Assembly (NCBI GenBank): GCA_052139675.1
Contig: JBKQWE010000071.1
Span: 1 to 64,000, forward strand
Length of the DNA: 64,000 nt
Direction: 5' to 3'
DNA from: JBEKCB01 sp052139675
GTDB lineage: Bacteria > Planctomycetota > Brocadiia > CAIUPP01
Of the stretch, positions 17,001-24,365 are shown piece after piece. Within the stretch, counting starts at the first letter, position 1. Each line of letters begins with the position of its first letter. Both the position numbers and the translations under genes were made by a program. The notes beneath the pieces are model-generated. The model ran no database searches, was not told the DNA's origin, and saw only the letters and a program-made list of their open reading frames with translations.

Positions 17001-20000
17001 CGTCCACTGCGAGAACGTGTACCCGCTCGGATCGGTCGCCGGGGCCTGCAGGTTCACGCTCGCCCCGTACGCGCCCGCCGTCTTCGTGTAGTTCGTTATG
17101 CCGCCGTCGGACGTGCTCGAAGCGATGCTCAGCCCGCTCGGCGGCGTGGACTGCACGGTCAGGGCGTAGCCGTTCAATGTGTACTCGGCCACCGCCGTCA
17201 TGTCCCCACTCATCGCGAACGTGATGGACTTCTGCCCGGCGGGCTGCGTCGCGCCGTTCACCGTCCACTGCGAGAAAGTATATCCGGCCGGGTCCGTCGC
17301 CGGCGCGACCAGGTTCACGCTCGTCCCCGGGCCGACCCCATTGTTCAGGTAGTAGTTGGTTATCCCTTTTTGACCCGTGCTCGAACCGATGCTCAGCCTG
17401 GTCGGCGGCGTGGATTCCACCGTCAGCGCGTAGCCGCTCAGCGTGTACTGGGCCACCGCCGTCACGGCCCCATCCATCGTGAACGCGATGGACTTCTGCC
17501 CGAGGGTCTGCGCCGCGCCGTTCACCGTCCATTGCGAGAAGGCATACCCCGCCGGATCCGCGGCCGGGGCCTGGAGATTCACGCTCGTCCCGCTGGCGAC
17601 GCCGGCTTTCGTGAAGTTCGTGGTGCCGCTCTGGCCCGTGCTCGAACTGATCACGATCCCGGTCCGCGGCGTGGATTCCACGGTCAACGTGTAGCTGGGG
17701 TTCGCTGTGTAGTCCGCCACCGCCGTCACGGCCCCTTCCATTGTGAACGTGACGGACTTCTGTCCGGGACTCTGCGCCGCACCGTTCACGGTCCATTGCG
17801 AGAAAATATATCCCTTCGGGTCCGTCGCCGGGGCTTGGAGATTCACGCTCGCCCCGCTGACGACGCCGGCCTTCGTGTAGTTTGTCGTGCCGCTCTGGCC
17901 CGTGCTCGAGCTGATGAACAGCCCGGTGGGCGACGTGGAGTCCACGGTCAGCGTGTAGCCCATGTTCGCGGTGTATCCCGCCACCGCCGTCACCGCCGCA
18001 TCCAGCGTGAACGTGATGGACTTCTGTCCGGGACTCTGCGCCGCGCCGTTCACCATCCACTGCGAGAAGGCGTAGCCGGCCGGGTCCGTCGCCGGCGCCA
18101 CCAGGTTCACGCACGTCCCGTTACCGACGCAGGGCATCGCGCAGTTCGTCGTCCCCGAGTGGCCCGTGCACGAACCGATGCACAAGCCGGTCGGCGGCGC
18201 GGACTGAACGGCCAGCATGTATCCGGCCGTCGGCGTCAGATACACGGCCGTGTACGTGTCGTCCCCCGCCATGACGGTGATGGTGGAATTCGTGCTGTAG
18301 TCGCTGCCGTTCTCCTGCCACTTCTGGAAGTTGTCCCCGGAAACGGCCAAAGGCGCCGTCAGCGTGACCGACGTGCCGGCGTTGTACGTCCGCGTCAGCG
18401 GCGGGGTTCCCGTGGTCCCGCCGGACAAGCCGTTGTTGTCCGCGGGACTGACGGCGGCCGAAACCCCGCTGGCCGGATTCTGCGACTGCACCGTCAGCGT
18501 GTAGGTGTTAATCGTGTATTGCGCCACGGCCGTTGTATCCGCAGTCATCGTGAACCCAAGGGACTGCTGCCCCGAAGTCTGCGCCGCGCCGTTCAACATC
18601 CACTGCGAGAAGGTGTACCACCCGATCGGATCCGTCGCCGGGGCCTGCAGGTTCACGCTCGTGCCGTACGCAACGCTCGGCATCGCGTAGTTCGTTGTCC
18701 CGCCGTCGCCGGTGCTCGAACCGATGGCCAGCCCGGTCGGCGGCGTGGACTGGACGTTGAGCGCGTACGTGTTCAGCGTGTATTGCGCCACCGCCGTTGT
18801 GGCCGCGGTCATCGTGAAGGTGATGCTCTTCAGCCCGGCGGTTTGCGCCGTTCCGTTCACCGTCCACTGCGCGAAGGTGAACCCGGTCGGGTCTATCGCC
18901 GGCGCCTGGAGGTTCACGTCCGCACCGGAGGCCACGGTGTTGGTGTAGTTCGTCGTGCCGTTGTTGCTCGCGCTCGAACCGATGGCCAGGCCGGTCAGCG
19001 GCGTGGACTGGACGGTCAGCGCGTAGGCCGGCGCGTACTCCGCCACGGCCGTCATCGCGCCGGACATCGTGAACGTGATGGACTGCTGCCCGGCGCCCTG
19101 CGACGCGCCGTTCACCGTCCATTGCAAGAAGATGTACGACCCGGTCGGGTCCGTCGCCGGCGCCGCGAGGTTCACGCTGGCGCCCGGCGTGACGACGGGA
19201 ATCGCGTAGTTCGTCGTCCCGCCATTGCCCGTGCTCGATGTGATAAATACCCCGGTCGGCGGCGTGGACTGAACGGCCAATGCGCCGCTGTTCAGCGTGT
19301 ACTGCGCCACCGCCGTCGTTGCAGCGGACATCGTGAACGTGACGGACTGCTGCCCCGCCGTCTGCGCCGCGCCGTTCAACGTCCATTGCGCGAAGCTGTA
19401 CGATCCCGTCGGGTCCGTCGCCGGCGCCTGCAAGTTCACGCTTGTCCCGGCCTCGACGCTCGGCATCGCGTAGTTCGTCGTCCCGGCGTGACCCGTGCTC
19501 GAACCGATGCTCAGCGCGGTCGGCGGTGTGGACTGCACGTTAAGCGTGGAGGCGTTCAGCGTATACTGCGCCATGGCCGCCGTCGCCGCTGCGGGCATCG
19601 TGAACGTGATGGACTTCAGCCCCGCAGTCTGAACCGTCCCGTTCACCGTCCAGTGCGAGAAGGTGTAGTCGGCCGGGTCCGTCGCCGGCGCCGCCAGGTT
19701 CACGCTCGTTCCGTACGCGATGCTCGGCACCGTGTAGTTCGTAGTCCCGCCGTCGGCGGTGCTCGAAGTGACCGCTATCCCGGTCGGCGGCGACGACTGG
19801 ACGGTCAGCGCATAGTCGTTCACGGTGTACTGCGCCACTGCCGTCGTGGGCCCATTCCTGCCGAACGTGATGGACTTGAGGCCGGCGGTCTGGTTCGTTC
19901 CGTTCACCGTCCACTTGGCGAAGGTGTACCCGGTCGGGTCCGTCGCCGGAGCCTGGAGGTTCACGGTCGGGCTGTACTCCGCGCCGGGAATCGTGTAGTT

Positions 20001-22238
20001 CGTCGTGTAGCCCTCGCCCAGGGTCGAACCGATGCTGATCCCGGCGGGCGGCGCGGACTGCACGGTCAGCGAGCTGTGCAGCCAGAGGAAGTACGAGTCG
20101 GTCGTCGCACCCCAGGAACTGGCGGTCGCCGGGTTGGTGTCCTCGTTTGCCTCGAATTCCTGTTGGATTTGCGTATCATAGGGGACGAAGTTGCTCCACA
20201 TCCGCAGCAGCCAAACCTCGGTGCTCGTGTTGGTGTCGAGCGTCACGTTTGCCCCGCCGCTGGTGGGCTTGACGACGATGGTGCCCGTGCTCCCGTTCCA
20301 GGTCGCGCTCACGATCGTGCCGTTCAAGGGGGCGGGGTATGAGCCGCCGTTCCAGAATACCACCTCCGGCCAGGCAGCGGAGGCCAGCGGGGTCAACGAG
20401 TTCGGGATGCAGCCGCAGACTTGCGTCACCGTGCCGGAGGCGGGGTAGGCCGAAACGGACATGCCCGGCAACAGGCTGGAGGGATTGAAATAATACTGTA
20501 TCGTCCCCAGCCCCGACGAGGGAGTCCAACTGGTCTTGGCGTCGGTGACCAGGGTAGTGATGTCCGATTCGTTGAACACCACGCCATGCTCGAACGCTGC
20601 GACGGCGCACTGGGTGTCTATCCAGTAATACCCGTTGTTGGGATGGAGGCCATACCACGTCTTGGTATTGCCTATTCCGTTATTGTCGTAGAGAGCATTC
20701 TGCGCCTGGTTCGCGATGAAATCCCACGACCCGGCCGGCTCCCAGTAGTTCCAGATCAAGTCTCCGGCGCCGTCAAGGCCGGAGGTCCATTCGTCCTCAA
20801 GCGTCATCCGGTAGTTCTTCAGGTAGGTGAGCCATTTGCTCGCGCGGAGCTGGTATTCGGGATTGCCCGTTGCGTCCCACATCGCGAGCAGCCACAGGGA
20901 GATCTCGTCGTTATAATTCGTCGGCGTCGACATTCCATTATTGATGGCCTGAGCGATCCAGACGGGGCCATACTCGTTGGCTGAGGTGTAGGAATTCTGG
21001 CCGGGCGAGTCCGGCCAGTTGGTCGCCGGGTTGGTAATCCAGGTCTTGTAGCCGGTGGCCGGGTCCATCCCCTCCGGCAGCATCACGGAGATCATCCCGC
21101 CGGGGTAGTAGGTGGGATCTGTATCTCGCCAGCCGCCGCGCCACACCCACTTCCGGTAGAGCGTCTCGGCCAGCGCCAGGTAGCTCTGTCCTATCACGCT
21201 GTAGGTCTGGCCTGTCCCGCTGTAGATTACGTCTTTCAGCGCGGGGTTGGTGACCATCTGGCAGGCCATCAGGACGATCGGGCGGAACGCCGCGGCTTCG
21301 CCGAGCATGCTGTCGCCGTAGTACCAGTCCAGGTCATCCGTCCCTGTGACGCCGCCGGCGGTCGTCGCGGGCCAGCCGGGGTAGCCGTCCGGCTCGATCG
21401 TCTCAAGACTGATGAGATCATCAACAAAGGTCACCATCTCATTGACGTACTCGGTGTTGCTGGTGGCCATGAAGCCGTAGTAGAAGCCGGTCAGCACCGG
21501 CGCAAGCTGCCAGTCGAGGTTTTCGCCCATGCCGCCGTAATCTGAATACCCGCTTACCAGCATACCTGGCGTCAACTGCCAATCGTAGTCGCTCTGGATA
21601 TTCTCGTCCCAGAGGGTGTACCAATCGTTCCACAGGGTGGTGGACAATGGGGTGAGCGTCGTGAACGAGGCGCCGGCCGTCTGGAGGTAAGCCGCCACGG
21701 CGGTCGTCGCGCTGGTGCTGGAGATCGTGCCCGAGGCGCTCTGCGGGGAGGCCCAGGAGCCGATGTTGTTGAAGTTTATCGTATAGCCGGAGCCGGCGGT
21801 GAGACCGCTGACGGTGGCGCCGCCGTTCTGCCAGGCCTCGCCGTTCACGTTCCATTGCGCGCCGGCGGCGAGCGCGGCCGCGGGGGTGAGCTCCACCGTC
21901 AGGCTGCCCGCCAGTTGGGTATACGTGCCGGTAACGGGCGTCGTAGCGCCGGCCGTAATGGTAATCGCCGTGCTCACCGGCGAGGCCCATCCGGCGGCGG
22001 TCATGAAGTATACGTCGTGGGTGCCCGGGCTGAGGCCGCTGACGGTGGCGCCGCTGCTCTGCCAGCCGCCGCCGGCCGCGCTCCAATTCGCGCCGCTGTC
22101 CACGTTCCATTTTGCGCCGGCGCTAATCGCGCCCGCCGGCGCGAGCGTCACCTGCACGCTGCCGGTCTGCGCCTGGCAGAGAGTCGCCCACAGCAAAAGT
22201 CCGCCGACGCACAACCCAAGCATCTTCTTCAGGGCCAC
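14010..22238 (-). CDS. Giant secreted alpha/alpha-barrel protein with about 23 InlB-like repeats
   Basis: A 2742-residue protein. It starts at GTG 22238, seven bases after GGGAG. Residues 1-24 are a signal peptide (M-A-L-K-K-M-L-G-L-C-V-G-G onward). Residues about 25-170 hold two beta-rich units of the type W-N-V-x-G. Residues about 175-710 are helical with many Trp/Tyr and look like an (alpha/alpha)6 barrel; several stretches parallel the secreted protein at 44089-45645. From about residue 715 to the end there are about 23 tandem units of 75-85 residues with L-T-V-x-S-T-P-P, S-S-T-x-x-x-G-T-T-N-Y, V-N-L-x-A-P-A-T-D-P and F-S-Q-W-T-V-N-G-A-A-Q motifs, i.e. InlB B-repeat-like. The seventh unit is aberrant and the eighth is cysteine-rich. 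No sortase, PEP-CTERM or type IX sorting signal is seen. It is probably a cell-surface or secreted glycan-active adhesin; enzyme activity is unproven. It sits inside a decayed island. Confidence 0.85.
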   Translation of the reverse strand: MALKKMLGLCVGGLLLWATLCQAQTGSVQVTLAPAGAISAGAKWNVDSGANWSAAGGGWQSSGATVSGLSPGTHDVYFMTAAGWASPVSTAITITAGATTPVTGTYTQLAGSLTVELTPAAALAAGAQWNVNGEAWQNGGATVSGLTAGSGYTINFNNIGSWASPQSASGTISSTSATTAVAAYLQTAGASFTTLTPLSTTLWNDWYTLWDENIQSDYDWQLTPGMLVSGYSDYGGMGENLDWQLAPVLTGFYYGFMATSNTEYVNEMVTFVDDLISLETIEPDGYPGWPATTAGGVTGTDDLDWYYGDSMLGEAAAFRPIVLMACQMVTNPALKDVIYSGTGQTYSVIGQSYLALAETLYRKWVWRGGWRDTDPTYYPGGMISVMLPEGMDPATGYKTWITNPATNWPDSPGQNSYTSANEYGPVWIAQAINNGMSTPTNYNDEISLWLLAMWDATGNPEYQLRASKWLTYLKNYRMTLEDEWTSGLDGAGDLIWNYWEPAGSWDFIANQAQNALYDNNGIGNTKTWYGLHPNNGYYWIDTQCAVAAFEHGVVFNESDITTLVTDAKTSWTPSSGLGTIQYYFNPSSLLPGMSVSAYPASGTVTQVCGCIPNSLTPLASAAWPEVVFWNGGSYPAPLNGTIVSATWNGSTGTIVVKPTSGGANVTLDTNTSTEVWLLRMWSNFVPYDTQIQQEFEANEDTNPATASSWGATTDSYFLWLHSSLTVQSAPPAGISIGSTLGEGYTTNYTIPGAEYSPTVNLQAPATDPTGYTFAKWTVNGTNQTAGLKSITFGRNGPTTAVAQYTVNDYALTVQSSPPTGIAVTSSTADGGTTNYTVPSIAYGTSVNLAAPATDPADYTFSHWTVNGTVQTAGLKSITFTMPAAATAAMAQYTLNASTLNVQSTPPTALSIGSSTGHAGTTNYAMPSVEAGTSVNLQAPATDPTGSYSFAQWTLNGAAQTAGQQSVTFTMSAATTAVAQYTLNSGALAVQSTPPTGVFITSSTGNGGTTNYAIPVVTPGASVNLAAPATDPTGSYIFLQWTVNGASQGAGQQSITFTMSGAMTAVAEYAPAYALTVQSTPLTGLAIGSSASNNGTTNYTNTVASGADVNLQAPAIDPTGFTFAQWTVNGTAQTAGLKSITFTMTAATTAVAQYTLNTYALNVQSTPPTGLAIGSSTGDGGTTNYAMPSVAYGTSVNLQAPATDPIGWYTFSQWMLNGAAQTSGQQSLGFTMTADTTAVAQYTINTYTLTVQSQNPASGVSAAVSPADNNGLSGGTTGTPPLTRTYNAGTSVTLTAPLAVSGDNFQKWQENGSDYSTNSTITVMAGDDTYTAVYLTPTAGYMLAVQSAPPTGLCIGSCTGHSGTTNCAMPCVGNGTCVNLVAPATDPAGYAFSQWMVNGAAQSPGQKSITFTLDAAVTAVAGYTANMGYTLTVDSTSPTGLFISSSTGQSGTTNYTKAGVVSGASVNLQAPATDPKGYIFSQWTVNGAAQSPGQKSVTFTMEGAVTAVADYTANPSYTLTVESTPRTGIVISSSTGQSGTTNFTKAGVASGTSVNLQAPAADPAGYAFSQWTVNGAAQTLGQKSIAFTMDGAVTAVAQYTLSGYALTVESTPPTRLSIGSSTGQKGITNYYLNNGVGPGTSVNLVAPATDPAGYTFSQWTVNGATQPAGQKSITFAMSGDMTAVAEYTLNGYALTVQSTPPSGLSIASSTSDGGITNYTKTAGAYGASVNLQAPATDPSGYTFSQWTLNGAAQSGGQKSITFTMDAAVTAVAHYKANVGYTLSVQSTPPTGAYITSSTSDGGITNYTLPGVAYGMSVNLQAAATDPAGYTFSQWTLNGAAQADGQKSITFTMDGAVTAVAHYTANTSYALTVGATPPVKQIISSSTGHGGTTSYTKSEVAFGASVNLQAPAADPKGYIFSQWTVNGAAQPAGQKSVTFPMDAAVTATAKYNLGYNLTVESTPPTALSISSSTGQSGTTNYTKSGVAYGTSVNLAAPAADPAGYTFSQWTLNGAAQPDGQKSVTFTINAAVTAVAKYTPNTGYMLTVQSAPPGKQVITSSTSDGGITDYTVPDVMYGASVNLVAPATDPAGYAFSQWTVNGAAQGPGEKYVTFAMDGAMTAVAEYTANAGYALTVQSMPLSGVSISSTTGQNGTTNYTKAGVADETSVNLEAPATDPKGYAFSQWTVNGAAQIPGQKSITFTMDGAMTAVAEYTANAGYALSVQSTPPAGLRIASSTGQNGTTDYTKSGVAYGASVNLQAPATDPTGYTFSQWTVNGAAQPAGEKSITFTMDGAMTAVAQYTLNGYALTVESTPPTGLSIGSSTGQKGTTNYYINKNVASGASVNLQAPATNPSGYTFSQWTVNGAAQTAGQKSITFTMDGDMTAVAEYTLNGYTLAVQSTPLTGLSIGSSSGQDGTTNCTIPGIASGTSVNLEAPATDPAGYTFSQWTLNGAAQTDGQKSITFTMDAAVTAVAHYTANISYTLTVQSTPPSKQAIASSTGNSGTTSYANTVAYGTTVELQAPATDPAGYTFSQWTVNGAAQADGQKSITFTMDAAVTAVAHYTANVGYTLTVQSTPPVKQVVTSSTFQGGITNYTVSGVIYGASVNLQVPATDPIGYTFSQWTVNGAAQSPGQKSITFTMVGAMTAVAEYTSNIGYMLTVESTPPVKLVISSSSGQSGTTNYTKAGVAFGTTVNLQAPATDPAGYMFSQWTVSGAAQPAAQKSVTFTMTAATTAVAIYVKDVP

Positions 22239-22334
22239 AGATCAACTCCCTCAATGGCCGCTTGCGCGGCGCCCATTGGAGAAACTCCGTCGTCATAATT
22301 CCGGCTTATTGCCCACGAGGACGCCTTCGGCAGT

Positions 22335-22353
22335 TTAAAGCTGGCAGCTTTAA
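22335..22353. promoter_or_regulatory. Perfect 19-bp palindrome upstream of the giant gene
   Basis: TTAAAGCTG-G-CAGCTTTAA, two perfect 9-bp arms around one base, lies about 100 bases upstream of the GTG start. It could be an operator for a dimeric regulator. Flanking bases also show TAAACTG / CAGTTTA symmetry. Confidence 0.4.
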
Positions 22354-22402
22354 CAGTTTACCTCTCCATTGCTCCCTTTACAAGGGGGTGGCCCGGGATT
22401 AT

Positions 22403-22500
22403 CTAAAACATGCGCTGGACAAGGGGGCGCAGGTTAGAATGTCCCATTTCAAAGGCGATTTGCGCCCGAGTTTTTGATTTATCGCAGCGATAGTTACGCA
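22403..22500 (-). pseudogene. Possible third integrase fragment
   Basis: A short minus-strand stretch reads A-Q-I-A-F-E-M-G-H-S-N, which resembles the G-H-S box near the tyrosine of integrases. It is followed by an unrelated ending and a stop, so it can only be a fragment. The surrounding gap 22239-22608 holds no intact gene. Confidence 0.3.
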
Positions 22501-22605
22501 TCTTTATACTGTTTACTGTAGTTACTGCAAAAGCTTGCGCAGGGCACCCCCGCGCCCGCCGCACGCGGGGTATATCCACACTCGCCGTTCGTGTCCGTAC
22601 GGCTC

Positions 22606-22881
22606 TCATACCCGCCCGACAAGCAGGAGAAGGCCACGGCGACGGTCCTGGAGCAGGCTGAACTGCTGTGCAAGGACTGGGCGGCGTAAGGGCGACGCCC
22701 TCAGGGGCTTACCAACGGCTCCGCCTTCGGCTCGCACCGCCACGCGTAGCCGATGGCCGTGCCCGTCCTTGACCGCATGGAAGCAGAACGAGTTCGGCGT
22801 CCGCTCGTGCTCAAGCTCGTCCAGCCCCGTGTACCCGTATCGCCGAAGCCGCGCCATCACCTCGTCGAGTTCACTCTCCAT
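22606..22881 (-). CDS. Small hypothetical protein, probably 3'-disrupted
   Basis: An open frame of 91 codons starting M-E-S-E-L-D-E-V-M-A-R-L-R-R-Y-G-Y-T-G-L-D-E-L-E-H. The first 60 residues look like a real small alpha/beta protein (F-C-F-H-A-V-K-D-G-H-G-H-R-L). The last 30 codons run antisense through the HsdR-like fragment, so the original 3' end was probably replaced. The start overlaps the end of the preceding small frame by 11 bases, as in a coupled pair. No family recognised. Confidence 0.4.
   Translation of the reverse strand: MESELDEVMARLRRYGYTGLDELEHERTPNSFCFHAVKDGHGHRLRVAVRAEGGAVGKPLRASPLRRPVLAQQFSLLQDRRRGLLLLVGRV
22609..22689 (+). pseudogene. Tail fragment of a type I restriction subunit (HsdR-like), copy 2
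   Basis: The second copy of the 81-bp C-terminal fragment, reading Y-P-P-D-K-Q-E-K-A-T-A-T-V-L-E-Q-A-E-L-L-C-K-D-W-A-A and TAA. It flanks the giant gene on the other side in the same orientation as copy 1. Upstream sequence differs from copy 1. Confidence 0.55.
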
Positions 22882-23059
22882 CTGCTCTCTCCTCCACGTC
22901 CGCCGGCGGCAAAGCCGCCTCGGCGGCCCCATTCTCGACGCCGGGAATCGGGTCCGGCTCCGGCATGTCGTGGATAACCAGCAAATGCGGCTCTTCCTCC
23001 TGAACTTGCAGCTTCGCCGGCACCTGCTCTAATGGGTTCCGGGAGCTTCGGCCAGGCAT
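22871..23059 (-). CDS. Small hypothetical acidic protein
   Basis: A 62-codon frame starting M-P-G-R-S-S-R-N-P-L, rich in Glu and Pro, overlapping the start of the next small gene. It may be a genuine small protein or a frame-shifted piece of a longer gene, because another frame here reads D-P-N-L-V-A-A-I-D-A-W-P-K-L-P-E-P-I-R-A-G, which itself resembles a conserved protein end. Function unknown. Confidence 0.3.
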   Translation of the reverse strand: MPGRSSRNPLEQVPAKLQVQEEEPHLLVIHDMPEPDPIPGVENGAAEAALPPADVEERADGE

Positions 23060-23167
23060 CTATCGCGGCGACAAGATTGGGGTCCGAAAGGGCAAGATTT
23101 GCGGCAAGGCCGGAAGCCCTGTTTGCGTAACGTCTTGACGTGGCGCCCTGTTGCGACAATGGCGCAG

Positions 23168-23206
23168 CGGATTTTAAGTCCGATATGTCTGCCATTCCAT
23201 CACTCG
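23168..23206. repeat. Attachment-site repeat, right copy (partial tRNA-Leu)
   Basis: An exact 39-bp copy of tRNA-Leu positions 13525-13563 without the rest of the tRNA. It marks the far end of an integrated segment of about 9.6 kb and lies directly downstream of integrase relic 2. Confidence 0.8.
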
Positions 23207-23655
23207 TCCGAATGCCCGTTATTCTACTGGACTGTTCTGCATTTGCCAAGGCCAGGCTTAGAGTTTCTTCACATTCGTCCCTCTCGCTCGCGTGTTGCTC
23301 GACGCTAAGCGAAGTTGCCTGTTTTGACCTCTTCGACGCCAAGCAGGACGCCAAGACAGAATCGTCCGCTCCCGTCGCCCGCCGCGCTGAGCCTTCCGGC
23401 GCAGTCAGGTCTGGGAGCACGTCCAGCGCCGCCGTCTGATCGGCCACGGCCAAATGCGTGTACCTGTCCATCGTCAGCCCAATGGTGCTATGCCGGGCAA
23501 GCGCCTGAGCAATCTTCGGATGCACCCCCGCGTTGCACAGGTTCGTTCTGAACGTGTGCCGCAAGGCGTGGAAATCGGCAACTCGCCCTTGCTCGTCTTG
23601 GCAAGGGATAAAGCCTGCACTTGAAACAATCTCCTCGGAAGCGGTAGCATACCCG
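23207..23655 (-). pseudogene. Integrase (tyrosine recombinase) relic 2, catalytic C-terminus
   Basis: The minus-strand frame from about 23655 encodes the C-terminal catalytic part of a tyrosine recombinase: H-A-L-R-H-T-F (catalytic H-x-x-R), Q-A-L-A-R-H-S-T-I (H/W box) and M-D-R-Y-T-H-L (nucleophile tyrosine). A polar tail of about 60 residues follows and runs into the partial tRNA at 23206. An in-frame stop lies just upstream and the N-terminal domain is missing, so the gene is broken. Orientation and position next to the attachment repeat match relic 1. Confidence 0.75.
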
Positions 23656-23679
23656 CATTACAGAAAGAGGTAAGGAACG

Positions 23680-24190
23680 GTGGCCAGTCGAACAGGTATC
23701 GGTCGCGGCACCACTTCTGGCGGCGATCTCTTTGACGATCACGACTCGCCACGACTTCAGACGAGTAAACCTGGGCATCAGTCTCACCGACCAGAGGAAC
23801 AAGATTCCGACGCCAAACGTGGCTCCTATGCGACCTTTTGCAACGCTTGCCGTGAACTGCGCGAGGTATTCCATCGCATCGGACAGTTTGATGACGCGCA
23901 CGCCAAATTGGATGAGATGTGCAAGCTCTTAGTCTTGAGGGTACTCGATGCCCGCCATCCACCCGCCTCGGCAACGACAAGGCTGTTTCTCGACTATCTG
24001 AAGCAGCTCGCCAAAACAAAGTACGGCAACCCGCGCAGGATCGCGGCTGCGATACATGAGGTCTTCTCCGAGATTACTGCGAAGTTTCCTGATGAGATCG
24101 AAGCCTTTGCCCCGTCCAGGTCTCAATATGAGTCCCGATGATGACGCGTTTGCGTCGGATCACCGCCACATGCAGGAAGTTCCGAGATCA
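23680..24190 (+). pseudogene. N-6 DNA methyltransferase (HsdM-like) N-terminal relic
   Basis: The frame from 23680 contains E-V-F-H-R-I-G-Q-F-D-D-A-H-A-K-L-D-E-M, then D-Y-L-K-x-L-A-K-T-K-Y-G-N and D-E-I-E-A-F-A-P. This resembles the helical N-terminal domain of type I or type IIG adenine methyltransferases. At about 24115 the frame breaks: G-L-N-M-S-P-D-D-D-A-F-A continues in another frame and then is lost. The catalytic NPPY region is absent. Together with the HsdR-like tails, this suggests that restriction-modification genes once occupied these islands. Confidence 0.55.
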
Positions 24191-24245
24191 GCCAAGCCCT
24201 TCCGCACCCATCGCGTGTATCTCCCGCGTACTAGCGATTGCCGCC

Positions 24246-24365
24246 GTCCGTACTGACCCGCTTCTCAACAATCGCTGGACGCGGGATAACTTCTCCATCG
24301 GCCAGGCGGCCCGGCGCCAAGTGGAGTTCTATCGCGACGTCATTGAGCGGGGGCACGGCCGATGA
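24246..24365 (+). pseudogene. C-terminal fragment, possibly of a family 4 glycosyltransferase
   Basis: About 38 codons end in F-S-I-G-Q-A-A-R-R-Q-V-E-F-Y-R-D-V-I-E-R-G-H-G-R and a TGA that overlaps the ATG of the next gene (ATGA). The F-S-x-x-x-A-A-R-x-x-x-x-x-Y-R pattern is common at the end of GT4 glycosyltransferases. The rest of the gene is gone, replaced by the methyltransferase relic, so the glycan gene cluster was truncated here. Confidence 0.4.

Noticed and set aside
14040..20070. Regular repeats with about 240-base spacing that might be mistaken for a CRISPR array or satellite DNA
   Set aside because: The period is far too long for CRISPR, the units are divergent, and they translate as continuous protein repeats in one minus-strand frame.
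16479..20342. A 1287-codon plus-strand open frame opposite the giant gene
   Set aside because: It is rich in Arg and Ala with no domains and mirrors the repeats of the minus-strand gene, so it is a GC-rich shadow frame.
22403..22609. A complete small integrase gene on the minus strand
   Set aside because: Only about ten residues resemble an integrase, with no R-H-R-Y set and no start region.
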